Shown here: piece after piece, positions 1 to 7,607 of the stretch | Numbering within the stretch: the stretch's first letter is position 1 | Layout of the letters: each line of letters opens with the position of its first letter | Origin: Bacteroidia bacterium | GTDB lineage: Bacteria; Bacteroidota; Bacteroidia; AKYH767-A; OLB10 | Direction: 5' to 3' | Assembly (NCBI GenBank): GCA_025450095.1 | Contig: JANWID010000109.1 | Location: 1-31,455 of the forward strand | DNA length: 31,455 nucleotides | Translations under genes and position numbers: made by a program | The notes under the pieces: model-generated | The model's input: only the letters and a program-made list of their open reading frames with translations | Databases searched by the model: none | What the model was told of the DNA's origin: nothing

Positions 1-38
1 AAAGGTCATTCTAAAGCTGCAGTTAACCTTATCTTTTC

Positions 39-56
39 TCCCGATAGCTATCGGGA
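39..56. repeat. 18-bp perfect palindrome, family A copy 1
   Basis: TCCCGATAGCTATCGGGA is a perfect palindrome. It supplies the last two codons and the stop (TAG) of the DUF1801 gene on the minus strand. Other copies, perfect or degenerate, lie at 569, 1551, 9596, 9939, 22576 and 26108. Confidence 0.85.
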
Positions 57-476
57 CTGCACCTCAACCCCATATCGTATTGCCGCTTCAAGTATTTCAA
101 CGTTTATATCCTTTAGAGTTTTGAACTTAATACAATAGCCGGTCACACTCGCCTTACCTAATTTTTTTCCAAACGTTTTGGATAAGTATGTTTTATCATC
201 GATACCAAGAATATAGACAGAGATTCCAGTTGTGTTTGCACTCAAACCAATTTGATAAAACTCCCTGGTTTTTCCATCAGCGTATTTCATGGTTTGAAGT
301 CCATATCCTATATTAGGATTAGAAACAGTTTTATTTTCACTGTTTTTACCATCCAGGAACCATAATTTAGATGCTGGCATTATTTTCTGAATGATACGAT
401 GCAACGCTTGCATGTCGCTGCGTTTGGGTTCGGGTTGACTGGTAATATATTCTTTGATTTGGCTTTGTACATTCAT
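48..476 (-). CDS. DUF1801 domain protein
   Basis: The 142-residue product starts MNVQSQIKEYI and has the DUF1801 (YdhG-like) pattern: an N-terminal helix with QPEPKRSDM, then LWFLDGKN, GYGLQTMKYADGKTREFY and a C-terminal GYCIKFK/AAIRYG segment. The family's biochemical role is unknown. An open frame runs upstream to 551, but the extra 25 residues read through a hairpin (502-527) and lack family similarity, so the ATG at 476 is preferred. It is the third gene of an ArsR - SRPBCC - DUF1801 run. The stop codon lies inside a dispersed palindrome, so the C-terminus (...QSR) has probably been reshaped by that repeat. The family call is confident; the cellular role is not known. Confidence 0.8.
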   Translation of the reverse strand: MNVQSQIKEYITSQPEPKRSDMQALHRIIQKIMPASKLWFLDGKNSENKTVSNPNIGYGLQTMKYADGKTREFYQIGLSANTTGISVYILGIDDKTYLSKTFGKKLGKASVTGYCIKFKTLKDINVEILEAAIRYGVEVQSR

Positions 477-501
477 GCTTATTTCAATTATTTTTAAAGT
501 A

Positions 502-527
502 AAACCTGCCGGCTTGCCGACAGGTTT
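502..527. repeat. Hairpin with CCTGCC/GACAGG arms (family C)
   Basis: AAACCTG at 502-508 pairs with CAGGTTT at 521-527, and CGGC pairs with GCCG inside around a two-base loop, with one mismatch between the two stems. It lies between the SRPBCC stop and the DUF1801 start. The minus strand follows with no long T-run, so it is a weak terminator candidate. A related hairpin is at 1584-1599. Confidence 0.6.
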
Positions 528-568
528 TTGAATATTTTGATTTCCAAACATTATTTAAATAATCCTGT

Positions 569-586
569 TCCCGATAGCTGGCGGGA
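569..586. repeat. Palindrome family A copy 2 (degenerate)
   Basis: TCCCGATAGCTGGCGGGA differs from the perfect repeat at two positions on one arm. It sits directly after the SRPBCC stop codon. Confidence 0.7.
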
Positions 587-1087
587 CTATCTGGTCTGTC
601 GGGATGCCAATAGATTTTCCAGGTTGGTCATGCTCATTGCGAATCCTTCTTTAAAGCCCATTTCAATCAACTTCTCCATGCGGGCAAGAGATTCATTATA
701 AATTGTAATTCGCACCGTTGTCTTTCCATCCTGTTCGCTAAAAGTGTAATCCCACTCAGACCCCGGCAACTCAGGGTTTTCATCTTTGTCCGCAATAGTA
801 TTAAACATTTTGAAATTGGTTTTTGGGCTAATGGAAGTGTATTTCTGAATAGCCCAACGCTCGATTCCTTCCGGACTTACCATCGCATAAAATCTTCGTC
901 CACCAACCTTGAAGTCCATAAATTTTGTTCTTGACATATATGGTTTAGGTGCCACCCATTGGTCAAGAAGTTCTGGTTTGGTAAATGCATCCCAAACCAG
1001 TGAAAGCCCGGCATCAAATTCCCTGGTTATTATTACCGTTTTTGATTCTTTGTCAACGATAAAATCGGATAATAAGTTGTTGTTCAT
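587..1087 (-). CDS. SRPBCC (AHSA1-type) domain protein
   Basis: The 166-residue product has the SRPBCC/AHSA1 START-like fold: [23 protein letters not shown] near residue 23, followed by the W-x-P and GGRRFYAM segments, and a C-terminal amphipathic helix ([17 protein letters not shown]). These proteins form a deep hydrophobic ligand pocket; the ligand is unknown here. The ATG overlaps the stop of the upstream ArsR gene by four bases (ATGA), so the two are translationally coupled. ArsR plus AHSA1-type protein is a common pairing, with the repressor probably controlling both. The last residues (SRQTR) are unlike the family end and adjoin a palindromic repeat, so the 3' end may have been altered. 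Confidence 0.85.
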   Translation of the reverse strand: MNNNLLSDFIVDKESKTVIITREFDAGLSLVWDAFTKPELLDQWVAPKPYMSRTKFMDFKVGGRRFYAMVSPEGIERWAIQKYTSISPKTNFKMFNTIADKDENPELPGSEWDYTFSEQDGKTTVRITIYNESLARMEKLIEMGFKEGFAMSMTNLENLLASRQTR

Positions 1088-1410
1088 TTTTTATTTTTTT
1101 TTAGGGTTAATATTACTTTGTCTAATTGAGTAAACTGAGTTTCCAAAAGTTTTTTGAATTGCCCCACCCATTTATCAATCTCATTTATTTTGTTTGCATT
1201 GATTTGATAATAAATTTCCCTTCCCTTTTGTTCCTGCTTTACAAGCTGGCATTCGGTCAAAATTTGAATGTGCTTTGAAATAGTCTGTCTGGAGGAGTCA
1301 AAGTTTTCTGCAATCGCTCCTGGTGTCATTGCCTGGAGTGCTAACAAACTTAAAATAGCCCGTCGTGTAGGGTCAGCAATTGCCTGAAATATGTCTCTTC
1401 GAGCTTCCAT
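1084..1410 (-). CDS. ArsR/SdpR-family winged-helix repressor
   Basis: The 108-residue product begins [20 protein letters not shown], the typical ArsR/SdpR start. The winged helix-turn-helix follows ([20 protein letters not shown] as recognition region, then the GREIYYQIN wing). There is no cysteine metal-binding motif of the ArsR/SmtB metal sensors, so it is probably an SdpR-like regulator rather than a metal sensor. The C-terminal third is a dimerisation helix ([17 protein letters not shown]). It heads the operon with SRPBCC and DUF1801 proteins. Two identical palindromic boxes flank its promoter -7 element just upstream, which points to autorepression. Confidence 0.9.
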   Translation of the reverse strand: MEARRDIFQAIADPTRRAILSLLALQAMTPGAIAENFDSSRQTISKHIQILTECQLVKQEQKGREIYYQINANKINEIDKWVGQFKKLLETQFTQLDKVILTLKKNKK

Positions 1411-1413
1411 TTA

Positions 1414-1460
1414 TGCAGTTATTTGACTGCAAATATAGTGCAGTTATTTGACTGCGCAAA
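1414..1460 (-). promoter_or_regulatory. ArsR promoter with two operator palindromes
   Basis: TGCAGTTATTTGACTGC occurs twice, at 1414-1430 and 1439-1455, 25 bp apart centre to centre. Each copy is an inverted repeat GCAGT-N6-ACTGC. On the minus strand a Bacteroidetes -7 element TATATTTG lies at 1437-1430 and a TTTG -33 element at 1460-1457, with a 19-base spacer. One box fills the spacer and the other covers the start site and leader. This is the expected geometry for repression of the ArsR operon by its own first gene product. Confidence 0.8.
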
Positions 1461-1550
1461 ATTTATTTTCAATTATTTTCAAAAATGTTTTAAAGGACCG
1501 GGGTAGTTGGCCGTAATTCGCTGTCGTCCAATACTGCTAATGTTTGGCCG

Positions 1551-1568
1551 TCCCGATGGCTATCCGGA
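1551..1568. repeat. Palindrome family A copy 3 (degenerate)
   Basis: TCCCGATGGCTATCCGGA lies in the 259-base spacer 1456-1714, which otherwise holds no gene on either strand that could be supported. Just beside it is ACTGCTAATGTTT (1532-1544), repeated at 9958-9970. A CCTGCC-TATT-GGCAGG hairpin lies at 1584-1599. Confidence 0.6.
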
Positions 1569-1714
1569 GAGCTGTACGTGTTCCCTGCCTATTGGCAGGT
1601 AAAGGCAAATGGATTTCTGTTTATGCTAAAAGCCTTAAAAGCGTTGGTATGGGTATCCAAAATGCCAAAATATTTATGAAAAATAAACCAGGATTACTGA
1701 ATCAAAGTTTCGAT

Positions 1715-3271
1715 TCAATCCTGTTCAATAATAATTTTCCTGCTGTAATACTTTTCTCCGTCAAATACTTTAACAAAATAAACTCCCGGTAAAATATTTT
1801 CAACTTTAATTTCTGTTTTTGATTCATTGAAAATATTTTGTGCAAAAACCTTTTCTCCAAGAATATTTAATATTGCTACATTTCCATTTAAAACATCTCC
1901 ATCAAATGAGATGATAAAACTTCCTGGCGAGGGGTTAGGAAAAATTAAAAATGAATGAACTTTTGTTATTTCATTTAATCCTACAGTGGTGCAAAGGGTA
2001 TTAACAGTACCACCACTTCCTTCAATTGTTGCAGGAGAAGTTGCACTCATTACTGCTGAGCTATTATTGAAAGAAGGAGCAGATACCTGCATGGTATATG
2101 GTATAACCGATGGCGTCCAGCTGGAATCGTTGCATCCGCTGTTACCCACAGAATCTGTCTTTATTAAATACACATTAGAATTGCCACTGCCCGGGTAATC
2201 ATGGTTAGATCCCGTAATAATATATCCACCATCGGTAGTCAGACTGAAGGAATAACCCACATCAGCACTTGTTCCGCTGAAAGCTTTTGCCCAAAGTATA
2301 TTCCCCAGGGAATCAGTTTTAAATAATGAAACATCGCCCGGGTTAACATTAAAGTTGTAAATACAGCTTATTCCGGTAACAACAAATCCGCCATCTGCGG
2401 TTTGCTGAACGCAATACCCCCTGTCATCAACGGTGGCGCCATATGTTTTTATCCAAAGCGTATCACCGTTTGAATCTGTTTTTATTAAATGTGAATAGTG
2501 ATAACTTGTGCCGTTATCATAAATATTGCCTGTGATAATATAGCCTCCATTCATTGTCTGCTGAACTGAAGCGCCCCTATCCGTATACGTTCCTCCATAA
2601 GCTTTACTCCATAGAAAATTCCCGGAAGCATCGGTCTTGACTAAAAATGCATCATTAAAATCACTTCCTGTAACAATATATCCCCCATCGGTAGTCTGCT
2701 TAACGTCATTTACTCCACCAGAGCCTACCATTGCTTTTGCCCAGGTTATATTTCCGCCCGAATTGAACTTGATCAAATGTGCGTCTGCACCCGCTATAGA
2801 AAACGCTCCTGAAACTATATACCCGCCATCAGTTGTCTGATGAACAGCGGTAGCAATATCAAAGCCTGTTCCCCCGAATTTTTTTGACCAGAGCATATTG
2901 CCGACCGAATTGGTTTTAACCAGGTAACCGTCAGTATTACCAGCTGCAATTTCCATATTGCCTGTAACAATGTATCCACTATCGCTGGTTTGGTCAACGG
3001 AATAACCATAATCAGCATTTAAGCCGCCAAAGGATTTTGTCCAGAGCGTGTCACCATTACTATCTGTTTTAATTAAACAAATATCCGTATTGAATGTGCC
3101 AGTTAGAGTAGACGTTCCGGCAATAATATATCCACCATCAAACGTTGGTCTTATGGAATTGCCGGAAGTATTTCCCGACATACCAATAGTTTTTTGGAAA
3201 GTGATTTGGGCTGATAAGAGATTGATTGAGATAATTAACACAAAACCTATGATAAAAAGCTGCTTTGACAT
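1715..3271 (-). CDS. Seven-repeat propeller-like T9SS cargo protein
   Basis: A 518-residue secreted protein. MSKQLFIIGF starts a signal peptide ending ...LLSAQ; the frame is open to 3367 but the extra 32 residues are not signal-like, so the ATG at 3271 is chosen. The body has seven copies of a block with GGYI(I/V)TG followed by IKTDSxGDTLWxKxxGG, about 50 residues each, which suggests a seven-bladed beta-propeller. The last ~75 residues form a T9SS type A sorting domain (FLIFPNPSPGSF, then GVYFVKVF and a basic RKIIIEQ end). The product should be exported by the Sec and T9SS systems and either released or attached to the cell surface. Binding partner unknown. Two relatives occur in this window (7607-9151, 17826-19394). 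Confidence 0.9.
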   Translation of the reverse strand: MSKQLFIIGFVLIISINLLSAQITFQKTIGMSGNTSGNSIRPTFDGGYIIAGTSTLTGTFNTDICLIKTDSNGDTLWTKSFGGLNADYGYSVDQTSDSGYIVTGNMEIAAGNTDGYLVKTNSVGNMLWSKKFGGTGFDIATAVHQTTDGGYIVSGAFSIAGADAHLIKFNSGGNITWAKAMVGSGGVNDVKQTTDGGYIVTGSDFNDAFLVKTDASGNFLWSKAYGGTYTDRGASVQQTMNGGYIITGNIYDNGTSYHYSHLIKTDSNGDTLWIKTYGATVDDRGYCVQQTADGGFVVTGISCIYNFNVNPGDVSLFKTDSLGNILWAKAFSGTSADVGYSFSLTTDGGYIITGSNHDYPGSGNSNVYLIKTDSVGNSGCNDSSWTPSVIPYTMQVSAPSFNNSSAVMSATSPATIEGSGGTVNTLCTTVGLNEITKVHSFLIFPNPSPGSFIISFDGDVLNGNVAILNILGEKVFAQNIFNESKTEIKVENILPGVYFVKVFDGEKYYSRKIIIEQD

Positions 3272-3281
3272 AATGTGGTTA

Positions 3282-3290
3282 CAAATTATA
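3282..3290 (-). promoter_or_regulatory. Probable -7 element of the 3271 gene
   Basis: The minus strand reads TATAATTTGTAAC here, ending about ten bases before the ATG. The same 13 bases precede the related gene that starts at 9151. A matching -33 TTTG at standard spacing was not found here. Confidence 0.45.
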
Positions 3291-3404
3291 CTTAATCGGA
3301 TGGCGGATAACTGCTTTACCAAACTGAGACTATAATTCGTGTCAAAGGGTTGCATTTGAATTCGCAAAATCGGTATTACCAGCCATTATTTCTCTAACAA
3401 TCCT

Positions 3405-3412
3405 GCATAACG
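3405..3412. other. GCATAACG boundary box
   Basis: GCATAACGTTCC on the plus strand (minus: GGAACGTTATGC) matches the box at 20309-20316 over 12 bases. It lies in the spacer before the 1715-3271 gene. It is a candidate cassette-end (R-type) box. Confidence 0.4.
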
Positions 3413-3481
3413 TTCCACCTTGTCACCGCGTGTCACCATAATATTTTTGTCAAAGTCGAAAAAAGGTTCAAGTTGCCCGTC

Positions 3482-4267
3482 TTATTTTGATATTATATAT
3501 TCTGAATTCCCATCCGTGTCTATTGTGAAATATTCTGCCTTTATAAATTTTGAGGATTTTGGAAGAAGAATTTCAGCATTTGTAACTGTAAGGATTTTCC
3601 ATTTTTTATTTTTATCCTGGTGATGGGTACTGTATTCGTTGCTTATCACAACGCTTTTAACATTTTTTACGATTATTGAATCCTTTGTAATAAAAGAAGT
3701 GTGAGAAGTCATTCCGGAATCCGGCAAATTAGTTGTCAGCTCCTGAATTTCGTTTTTTGTATTCAAGAACATATTAATCCCATTCAATTTTACAAAAAAT
3801 GTGTCGCTGGAGATTGTGTATCCGTGCTTATCAATAAGAACCGGGCGTAAAATATCAGTAGGAATCATGAAGTCAGAATATGCTCCTAAATATACAAGGT
3901 AACCGTCCTCCTCATATTGCCCGGTTCTGTCTTCCATTGAATGATAATGAGGAATCTGAATACTAATTCCCCCCTTTTTAAATCTAATGATGAAGTTTTT
4001 GAAATTGTCAAAAGTCGTTAACAGATTTGTCTCCTGAAGGGCCTCTAAATTATATTCGCTGTGCTCTCCCAAAATAGTGGCGTCTTTGTATGCGATGCGG
4101 TCAAGACAAGAATATGAACTGTCGGCACAGATAAATATATTACTAAAAATGGAATCAGGCACCCCAATTTGCAATGTCAGGGGTATATACCTGTTTTGAC
4201 ACTGTCCGCTGTTATGATTTAATAGCAGAGATATTATCGCAAGAAGAGTTGCCAACCGGTGTTTCAA
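3482..4267 (-). CDS. Secreted protein of unknown function
   Basis: A 261-residue product with an N-terminal signal peptide (KHRLATLLAIISLLLNHN, cleavage probably after GQC or nearby). The only start able to include the signal is TTG at 4267, which overlaps the TGA stop of the upstream membrane-protein gene (TTGA), so the pair is translationally coupled. No family was recognised. The mature part is rich in beta-strand-like alternation and has two cysteines near residues 47 and 54. It has no T9SS sorting tail, so a periplasmic location is likely. It and the upstream gene probably act together. Confidence 0.7.
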   Translation of the reverse strand: MKHRLATLLAIISLLLNHNSGQCQNRYIPLTLQIGVPDSIFSNIFICADSSYSCLDRIAYKDATILGEHSEYNLEALQETNLLTTFDNFKNFIIRFKKGGISIQIPHYHSMEDRTGQYEEDGYLVYLGAYSDFMIPTDILRPVLIDKHGYTISSDTFFVKLNGINMFLNTKNEIQELTTNLPDSGMTSHTSFITKDSIIVKNVKSVVISNEYSTHHQDKNKKWKILTVTNAEILLPKSSKFIKAEYFTIDTDGNSEYIISK

Positions 4268-4893
4268 TATAGAATTTGTCTTGTCTGTTTGTAAAAAAGT
4301 TGTTTATGGAAAACGGTTGTCATTGTATGAGCGTTAACGAAGAAGGGATTATCGAAAGCCAAACTATTCATCCGAATTATGCACGATGGTTTTTCACTGT
4401 CTATCTGAAAATCGCTGTGCATTTTCTCCATGAGTTTCTCGTATGGCGTCTTCTGCCCGGGACTATTATATCCAAAAATAAAAAACAAAATGATAAAGAA
4501 TAAGATATTATAGATAAAAAGTTTAATACTGAAAATTCTATTAAGAATAAAGAAGAAGAAAAAAACCAGTAACCCATAAACTACAAATGCAAGCAGCGCA
4601 GCGAGACTGCTGCTACCGTCATGTATTGAATAAGTATAATAAACAAAAGAATCGGGGTTTGATCCCCTGCCAGTAATTCTACCACCGCTGTTAATATAAA
4701 TAATATAACATAGCTTAAAGAATAGCCAGGCAACAATAATCTTGAAGGTAGTGTATAAAAAATATAAAAGAATGGTATCAAAATAACCTGCCTGGTTATG
4801 AGATTTGATAGCGATAAATTCTTTTAAAAGGTGAGAGCATACGATAAAAAGTAATATTGCACATGGTATTAATATTATCAGATAGAAACCCAT
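4264..4893 (-). CDS. Four-helix membrane protein, unknown
   Basis: The 209-residue product has hydrophobic segments at about residues 2-22, 40-68, 92-115 and 120-143, followed by a ~65-residue polar tail after GYNSPGQKTPYEK. No family was recognised. The upstream spacer has GTTATA on the minus strand (plus ATAACG at 4925-4930), one of the recurrent boundary boxes, and an ATG 30 bases later. The gene is coupled to the secreted-protein gene 3482-4267 by a four-base overlap. Confidence 0.7.
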   Translation of the reverse strand: MGFYLIILIPCAILLFIVCSHLLKEFIAIKSHNQAGYFDTILLYFLYTTFKIIVAWLFFKLCYIIYINSGGRITGRGSNPDSFVYYTYSIHDGSSSLAALLAFVVYGLLVFFFFFILNRIFSIKLFIYNILFFIILFFIFGYNSPGQKTPYEKLMEKMHSDFQIDSEKPSCIIRMNSLAFDNPFFVNAHTMTTVFHKQLFYKQTRQILY

Positions 4894-4945
4894 AATTCAA
4901 TTATGTGATTGAAACAACAAGGATATAACGGCTATACTTCACTTT

Positions 4946-5287
4946 TCAAAGTTTCATAATGCTTCGATGCTCTTTTATATCAGCAGATTGGTTCTGAATT
5001 TCGAAACCATTCCACAAACCATCCGTAGATCCAAACCGTTCCCTGGAGATTCCATTTTCTTCTAAAATATCCTCTTTGTCCAACCATCCCGTTCCGGGAT
5101 CAAATACCTCTACGAAAATTTGAGATCGGTCTGAAACAATCCTGAGCATTTTTTCACCCCTGGTAAGTTCGATCACAAAATTCCCAAAAGTGTCCGGATC
5201 GTATTTAGAATTGGTTACCTGAAAGCCAAATTCATCGGTCAGATATTTGAAGTGCTTATCAAAAATGTTTTGTAGTTCAGGTTTCAT
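4946..5287 (-). CDS. Small soluble protein of unknown function
   Basis: The 113-residue product starts MKPELQNIFDKHFKYL; the frame is open to 5404 but that part overlaps the upstream gene and looks like out-of-frame membrane sequence. The protein is acidic, without signal peptide or membrane segment. It has TRGEKMLRIVSDRSQIFVEVF followed by GTGWLDKEDIL, a strand-rich core of the kind seen in small immunity-like proteins, but no family was recognised. Its start is eight bases after the stop of the four-helix membrane protein 5296-5778, so the two form an operon. Confidence 0.7.
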   Translation of the reverse strand: MKPELQNIFDKHFKYLTDEFGFQVTNSKYDPDTFGNFVIELTRGEKMLRIVSDRSQIFVEVFDPGTGWLDKEDILEENGISRERFGSTDGLWNGFEIQNQSADIKEHRSIMKL

Positions 5288-5295
5288 GATTGAGA

Positions 5296-5778
5296 TTAAT
5301 TTATTCCATAAGTGCCACCAAAATAAGTACCACCAGCTCCCAGGAATAAAATTAGCAAGACAATTCCATATCCTATAATTCCTATAAGGATGTTTAAAAC
5401 ACATACCGTTTTATGAATTACTTTCTTGGTGGCATAAAATCCAACCAATGCAGTAAATATTGAAACCCACCTGGTGTATAAATTAGTATTTATAATAGCT
5501 TCGTCTAAATTCATAACATAGTCAATTTGTTTCTTTTCTTGTGCAGTTACACCATCAAGAACATTGATTTGAGATCGAAGAATATTAGGAAAATAAATGG
5601 CAACAAACAACAGTAAATACAATATATTAATAATGTTTATGACCAGTTTCTGTTTATTAAGTTTCAGATAACCTCCCACTTTGCGTGCAACTAAATTGGA
5701 AAGGAGACCAATAATTAAAAGTACAAATGCAAATGCAAAAATCATTAACATAAATAATCCACTGTCTGAATTGTTCAT
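5296..5778 (-). CDS. Small four-helix membrane protein, unknown
   Basis: The 160-residue product has hydrophobic segments at about 8-28, 48-65, 103-118 and 126-148, with a polar loop between the second and third (SQINVLDGVTAQEKKQIDYV). The C-terminal LFLGAGGTYFGGTYGIN is glycine-rich. No family was recognised. It precedes the soluble protein at 4946-5287 with an eight-base gap. Membrane protein followed by a small soluble protein is a frequent layout for toxin/immunity or transport accessory pairs, but there is no direct evidence. Confidence 0.7.
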   Translation of the reverse strand: MNNSDSGLFMLMIFAFAFVLLIIGLLSNLVARKVGGYLKLNKQKLVINIINILYLLLFVAIYFPNILRSQINVLDGVTAQEKKQIDYVMNLDEAIINTNLYTRWVSIFTALVGFYATKKVIHKTVCVLNILIGIIGYGIVLLILFLGAGGTYFGGTYGIN

Positions 5779-5895
5779 ATAATTAGCATTAAAGTTTTGT
5801 AGATTTTGCGATAAGCGAACTTTTTATCAGGGATTGCCTTCGAAGCAGGAACCCCACCTATTCCAAATGTGCTGTAATAAATCGTTTTTCTTTAG

Positions 5896-6951
5896 TTACT
5901 CAAAGTTAAATAGCTTACTTAATGTCGGAAATGTCATATGCAATTTATCTTCGTCCCATTTTTTCCCTGTCAGCTTACTTGATTTCACTTTTACCGGCTT
6001 CATTAAATCAGATGTTTTATCTTCATAAACTTGTTCTGCCAAATATAATAGTTCTTCAAGTTGCGGATCTTCGTTAAAAATTGAAGCAAGTTCACTTTCA
6101 TAAATATTTTTAATTGAGTTGAATGCCTTTTGCCCCTTTGACACAGCCCAGGCTTTAAAATAATAAAATTCATCGTCACCACAACCACGTCTGACAATGT
6201 AAGCTAAAGCCCAGTGTTCCCAGGAATTTAACTCATTGACTTTTGTTTTCAGAAGTTTATCAAAGTTTCGTAGTTCATTCGGATTAAAACTCTCTAATTT
6301 TGCTTTTAAATTGTCAAGAAAATCGAATTGGCCATTTGATTTTTTTCGAGCTTCATCTATTAAGCTCCAAAATAAGCTTTCATCTATTTTTCTTTTGTCT
6401 GTCGTTGGTTTTGGCTTCGGTTTGTCAAGATTTGAAACGATAGAAAGCAGTGAAGATTGCTTTTCAATTTCCTCTTTGTCGTTAAGTCCTTTAAGTCCTT
6501 CAATAAATTCATTTATGCCATCAATTGCATACTTTCGTTCCCATGCTACACGTCTTTCAATACTTTCTTTTGTTGAGAATTGATTAAAGTTGTCAATATT
6601 AACGTTCTTGATTTTATCAACTGAAAAGCCTGGCAGAACTTTTCTTATGTAAGTAAAATGTCCCCAAAGTTTTTCCAGCCTGTTTCTGAGAATCCCTTTC
6701 CAAAGCCTTTTAAATAATTTCAGCTCCTTCTTTTCACTTAGGTGCTTACTCAAAGGTCTGCTAAAGTCGTCACAATTACCCGAGTCCCAATTTTCATGAA
6801 TGAAGTCAATTAGTTCAACGTATCTTTTGTCAGCCATCCATTTGTCACGAATATCTGCAAAGCCTTCTTCCATTGTCTGGTTTGAGATATTATTTTTATC
6901 TCTCAATTTTGAATGTCTTGCCCAATCGTCCAAAAAATTTACGTAGCTCAT
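5896..6951 (-). CDS. DUF4240 domain protein with helical N-terminal part
   Basis: A 351-residue cytoplasmic product. The C-terminal ~160 residues (from about 190) match DUF4240: SLFWSLIDEARKK at the start, then FDKLLKTKVNEL, WEHWALAYIVRRGCGDDEFYYFKAW and SKGQKAFNSI. DUF4240 occurs alone and with WGR domains, often near polymorphic toxin immunity genes; its biochemistry is not established. The first ~185 residues are helical and charged, with no family recognised. The gene stands alone between spacers with candidate boundary boxes. There is no signal peptide or membrane segment. Confidence 0.75.
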   Translation of the reverse strand: MSYVNFLDDWARHSKLRDKNNISNQTMEEGFADIRDKWMADKRYVELIDFIHENWDSGNCDDFSRPLSKHLSEKKELKLFKRLWKGILRNRLEKLWGHFTYIRKVLPGFSVDKIKNVNIDNFNQFSTKESIERRVAWERKYAIDGINEFIEGLKGLNDKEEIEKQSSLLSIVSNLDKPKPKPTTDKRKIDESLFWSLIDEARKKSNGQFDFLDNLKAKLESFNPNELRNFDKLLKTKVNELNSWEHWALAYIVRRGCGDDEFYYFKAWAVSKGQKAFNSIKNIYESELASIFNEDPQLEELLYLAEQVYEDKTSDLMKPVKVKSSKLTGKKWDEDKLHMTFPTLSKLFNFE

Positions 6952-6998
6952 TTCATTGTTGTGTCGGCTGTCTTAATATGGCTTAAAAACGTCAGATG

Positions 6999-7007
6999 GT
7001 TAGTGGA
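6999..7007. other. GTTAGTGG boundary box
   Basis: On the minus strand this reads CCACTAACC, 20-30 bases after the stop of the 7028-7396 gene. Similar CACTAAC and CTACTAAC motifs follow the genes at 26401 and 19461. Candidate cassette-end box; short enough to occur by chance. Confidence 0.3.
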
Positions 7008-7027
7008 TTTTCCGGCGTCTGCGATAA

Positions 7028-7396
7028 TCAGGAATTAAGTTGAAAGGAATACTTGTTGGTCGTTTTGTCGTAGGTAATTTCCGGTTCCTCCATTTTTATA
7101 TTAAGAGCTTTTATCAACCAGTCTCTGCTTGCCCAGTAAAGTCCATCTATTTGAAAGTCGGTATAGTTAAACCATACTTTTTGAATGTCAATTGTATAAC
7201 TTTTATTTGATGTCGCGATTTTAATGAGCACGCTGTTAAGTCCTGATTCGATTTGTTCTTTCTCTTCAGGTGTAAGTGATTTTTCAGAGACTGTCAATAT
7301 ATTTTTATCCAGAATATTTTCATTCAGAATTCCAGTAAGGTCAATTGCGATTCCCCAACTTGTTTTTAAAACCCGGTATTTAGTCTGAAATTCCAA
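7028..7396 (-). CDS. Small soluble protein of unknown function
   Basis: The 122-residue product has no signal peptide or membrane segment. It alternates strand-like segments (KYRVLKTSWGIAIDL, YTIDIQKVWFNYTDFQIDGLYWA) with a central acidic helix (SLTPEEKEQIESGLNSVL) and ends ITYDKTTNKYSFQLNS. No family was recognised. It stands alone between spacers; the compact single-domain form fits immunity-like or accessory cassette genes, but this is only an impression. Confidence 0.65.
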   Translation of the reverse strand: MEFQTKYRVLKTSWGIAIDLTGILNENILDKNILTVSEKSLTPEEKEQIESGLNSVLIKIATSNKSYTIDIQKVWFNYTDFQIDGLYWASRDWLIKALNIKMEEPEITYDKTTNKYSFQLNS

Positions 7397-7442
7397 TGTC
7401 TATTGCTGTCGGTAGTCTTTCAGTAGTTGGATGATGCATCCG

Positions 7443-7484
7443 GGATGATAACAACTTATTCAAAAAGTGATCTACAAAGATTTA
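7443..7484. repeat. 40-bp dispersed direct repeat, copy 1
   Basis: This stretch matches 31380-31420 in the same orientation with few differences. Shared core: TTCAAAAAGT, then a variable position, then T-TACAAAGATTT. Both copies lie in spacers. Function unknown. Confidence 0.6.
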
Positions 7485-7487
7485 CTT

Positions 7488-7607
7488 TTAAACCAATATA
7501 GTTTTCGTAATGGTTCGTTTGCCGGTTGTTAGCTGAATGCAATAAACTCCTGCTTTATCAACCTTCAGTGAATCCCCTTTAGATTCCAAACGAAGATAAA
7601 AACACAT
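7488..7607 (-). pseudogene. 39-residue orphan T9SS sorting-tail remnant
   Basis: A short frame with ATG overlapping the stop of the 7607-9151 gene (TAATG). It encodes LKVDKAGVYCIQLTTGKRTI and ends KTILV, the second half of a T9SS type A sorting domain. The upstream gene already has its own complete sorting domain, so this is a second, orphan tail without a body or signal peptide. It is most simply the remnant of a deleted T9SS gene or the result of exchange between T9SS genes. Translation of the short frame is possible by coupling but is not shown. Confidence 0.6.

Noticed and set aside
477..551. Longer DUF1801 protein starting at 551
   Set aside because: The added residues read through a repeat hairpin and have no family similarity. 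The ATG at 476 agrees with the usual DUF1801 start.
909..1133. Plus-strand frames opposite the minus-strand genes (e.g. 909-1133, 1986-2198, 8292-8612, 19079-19348)
   Set aside because: They overlap well-supported genes with family domains or T9SS repeats on the other strand and show no domain or start signal of their own.
5288..5404. N-terminal extension of the 4946-5287 protein
   Set aside because: It overlaps the upstream membrane-protein gene in another frame and looks like out-of-frame sequence; MKPEL at 5287 is the natural start.
7528..7533. GTTAGC box near 7530 as a cassette end
   Set aside because: It is within the codons of the orphan sorting tail (CIQLTTG), so it is most simply coding.
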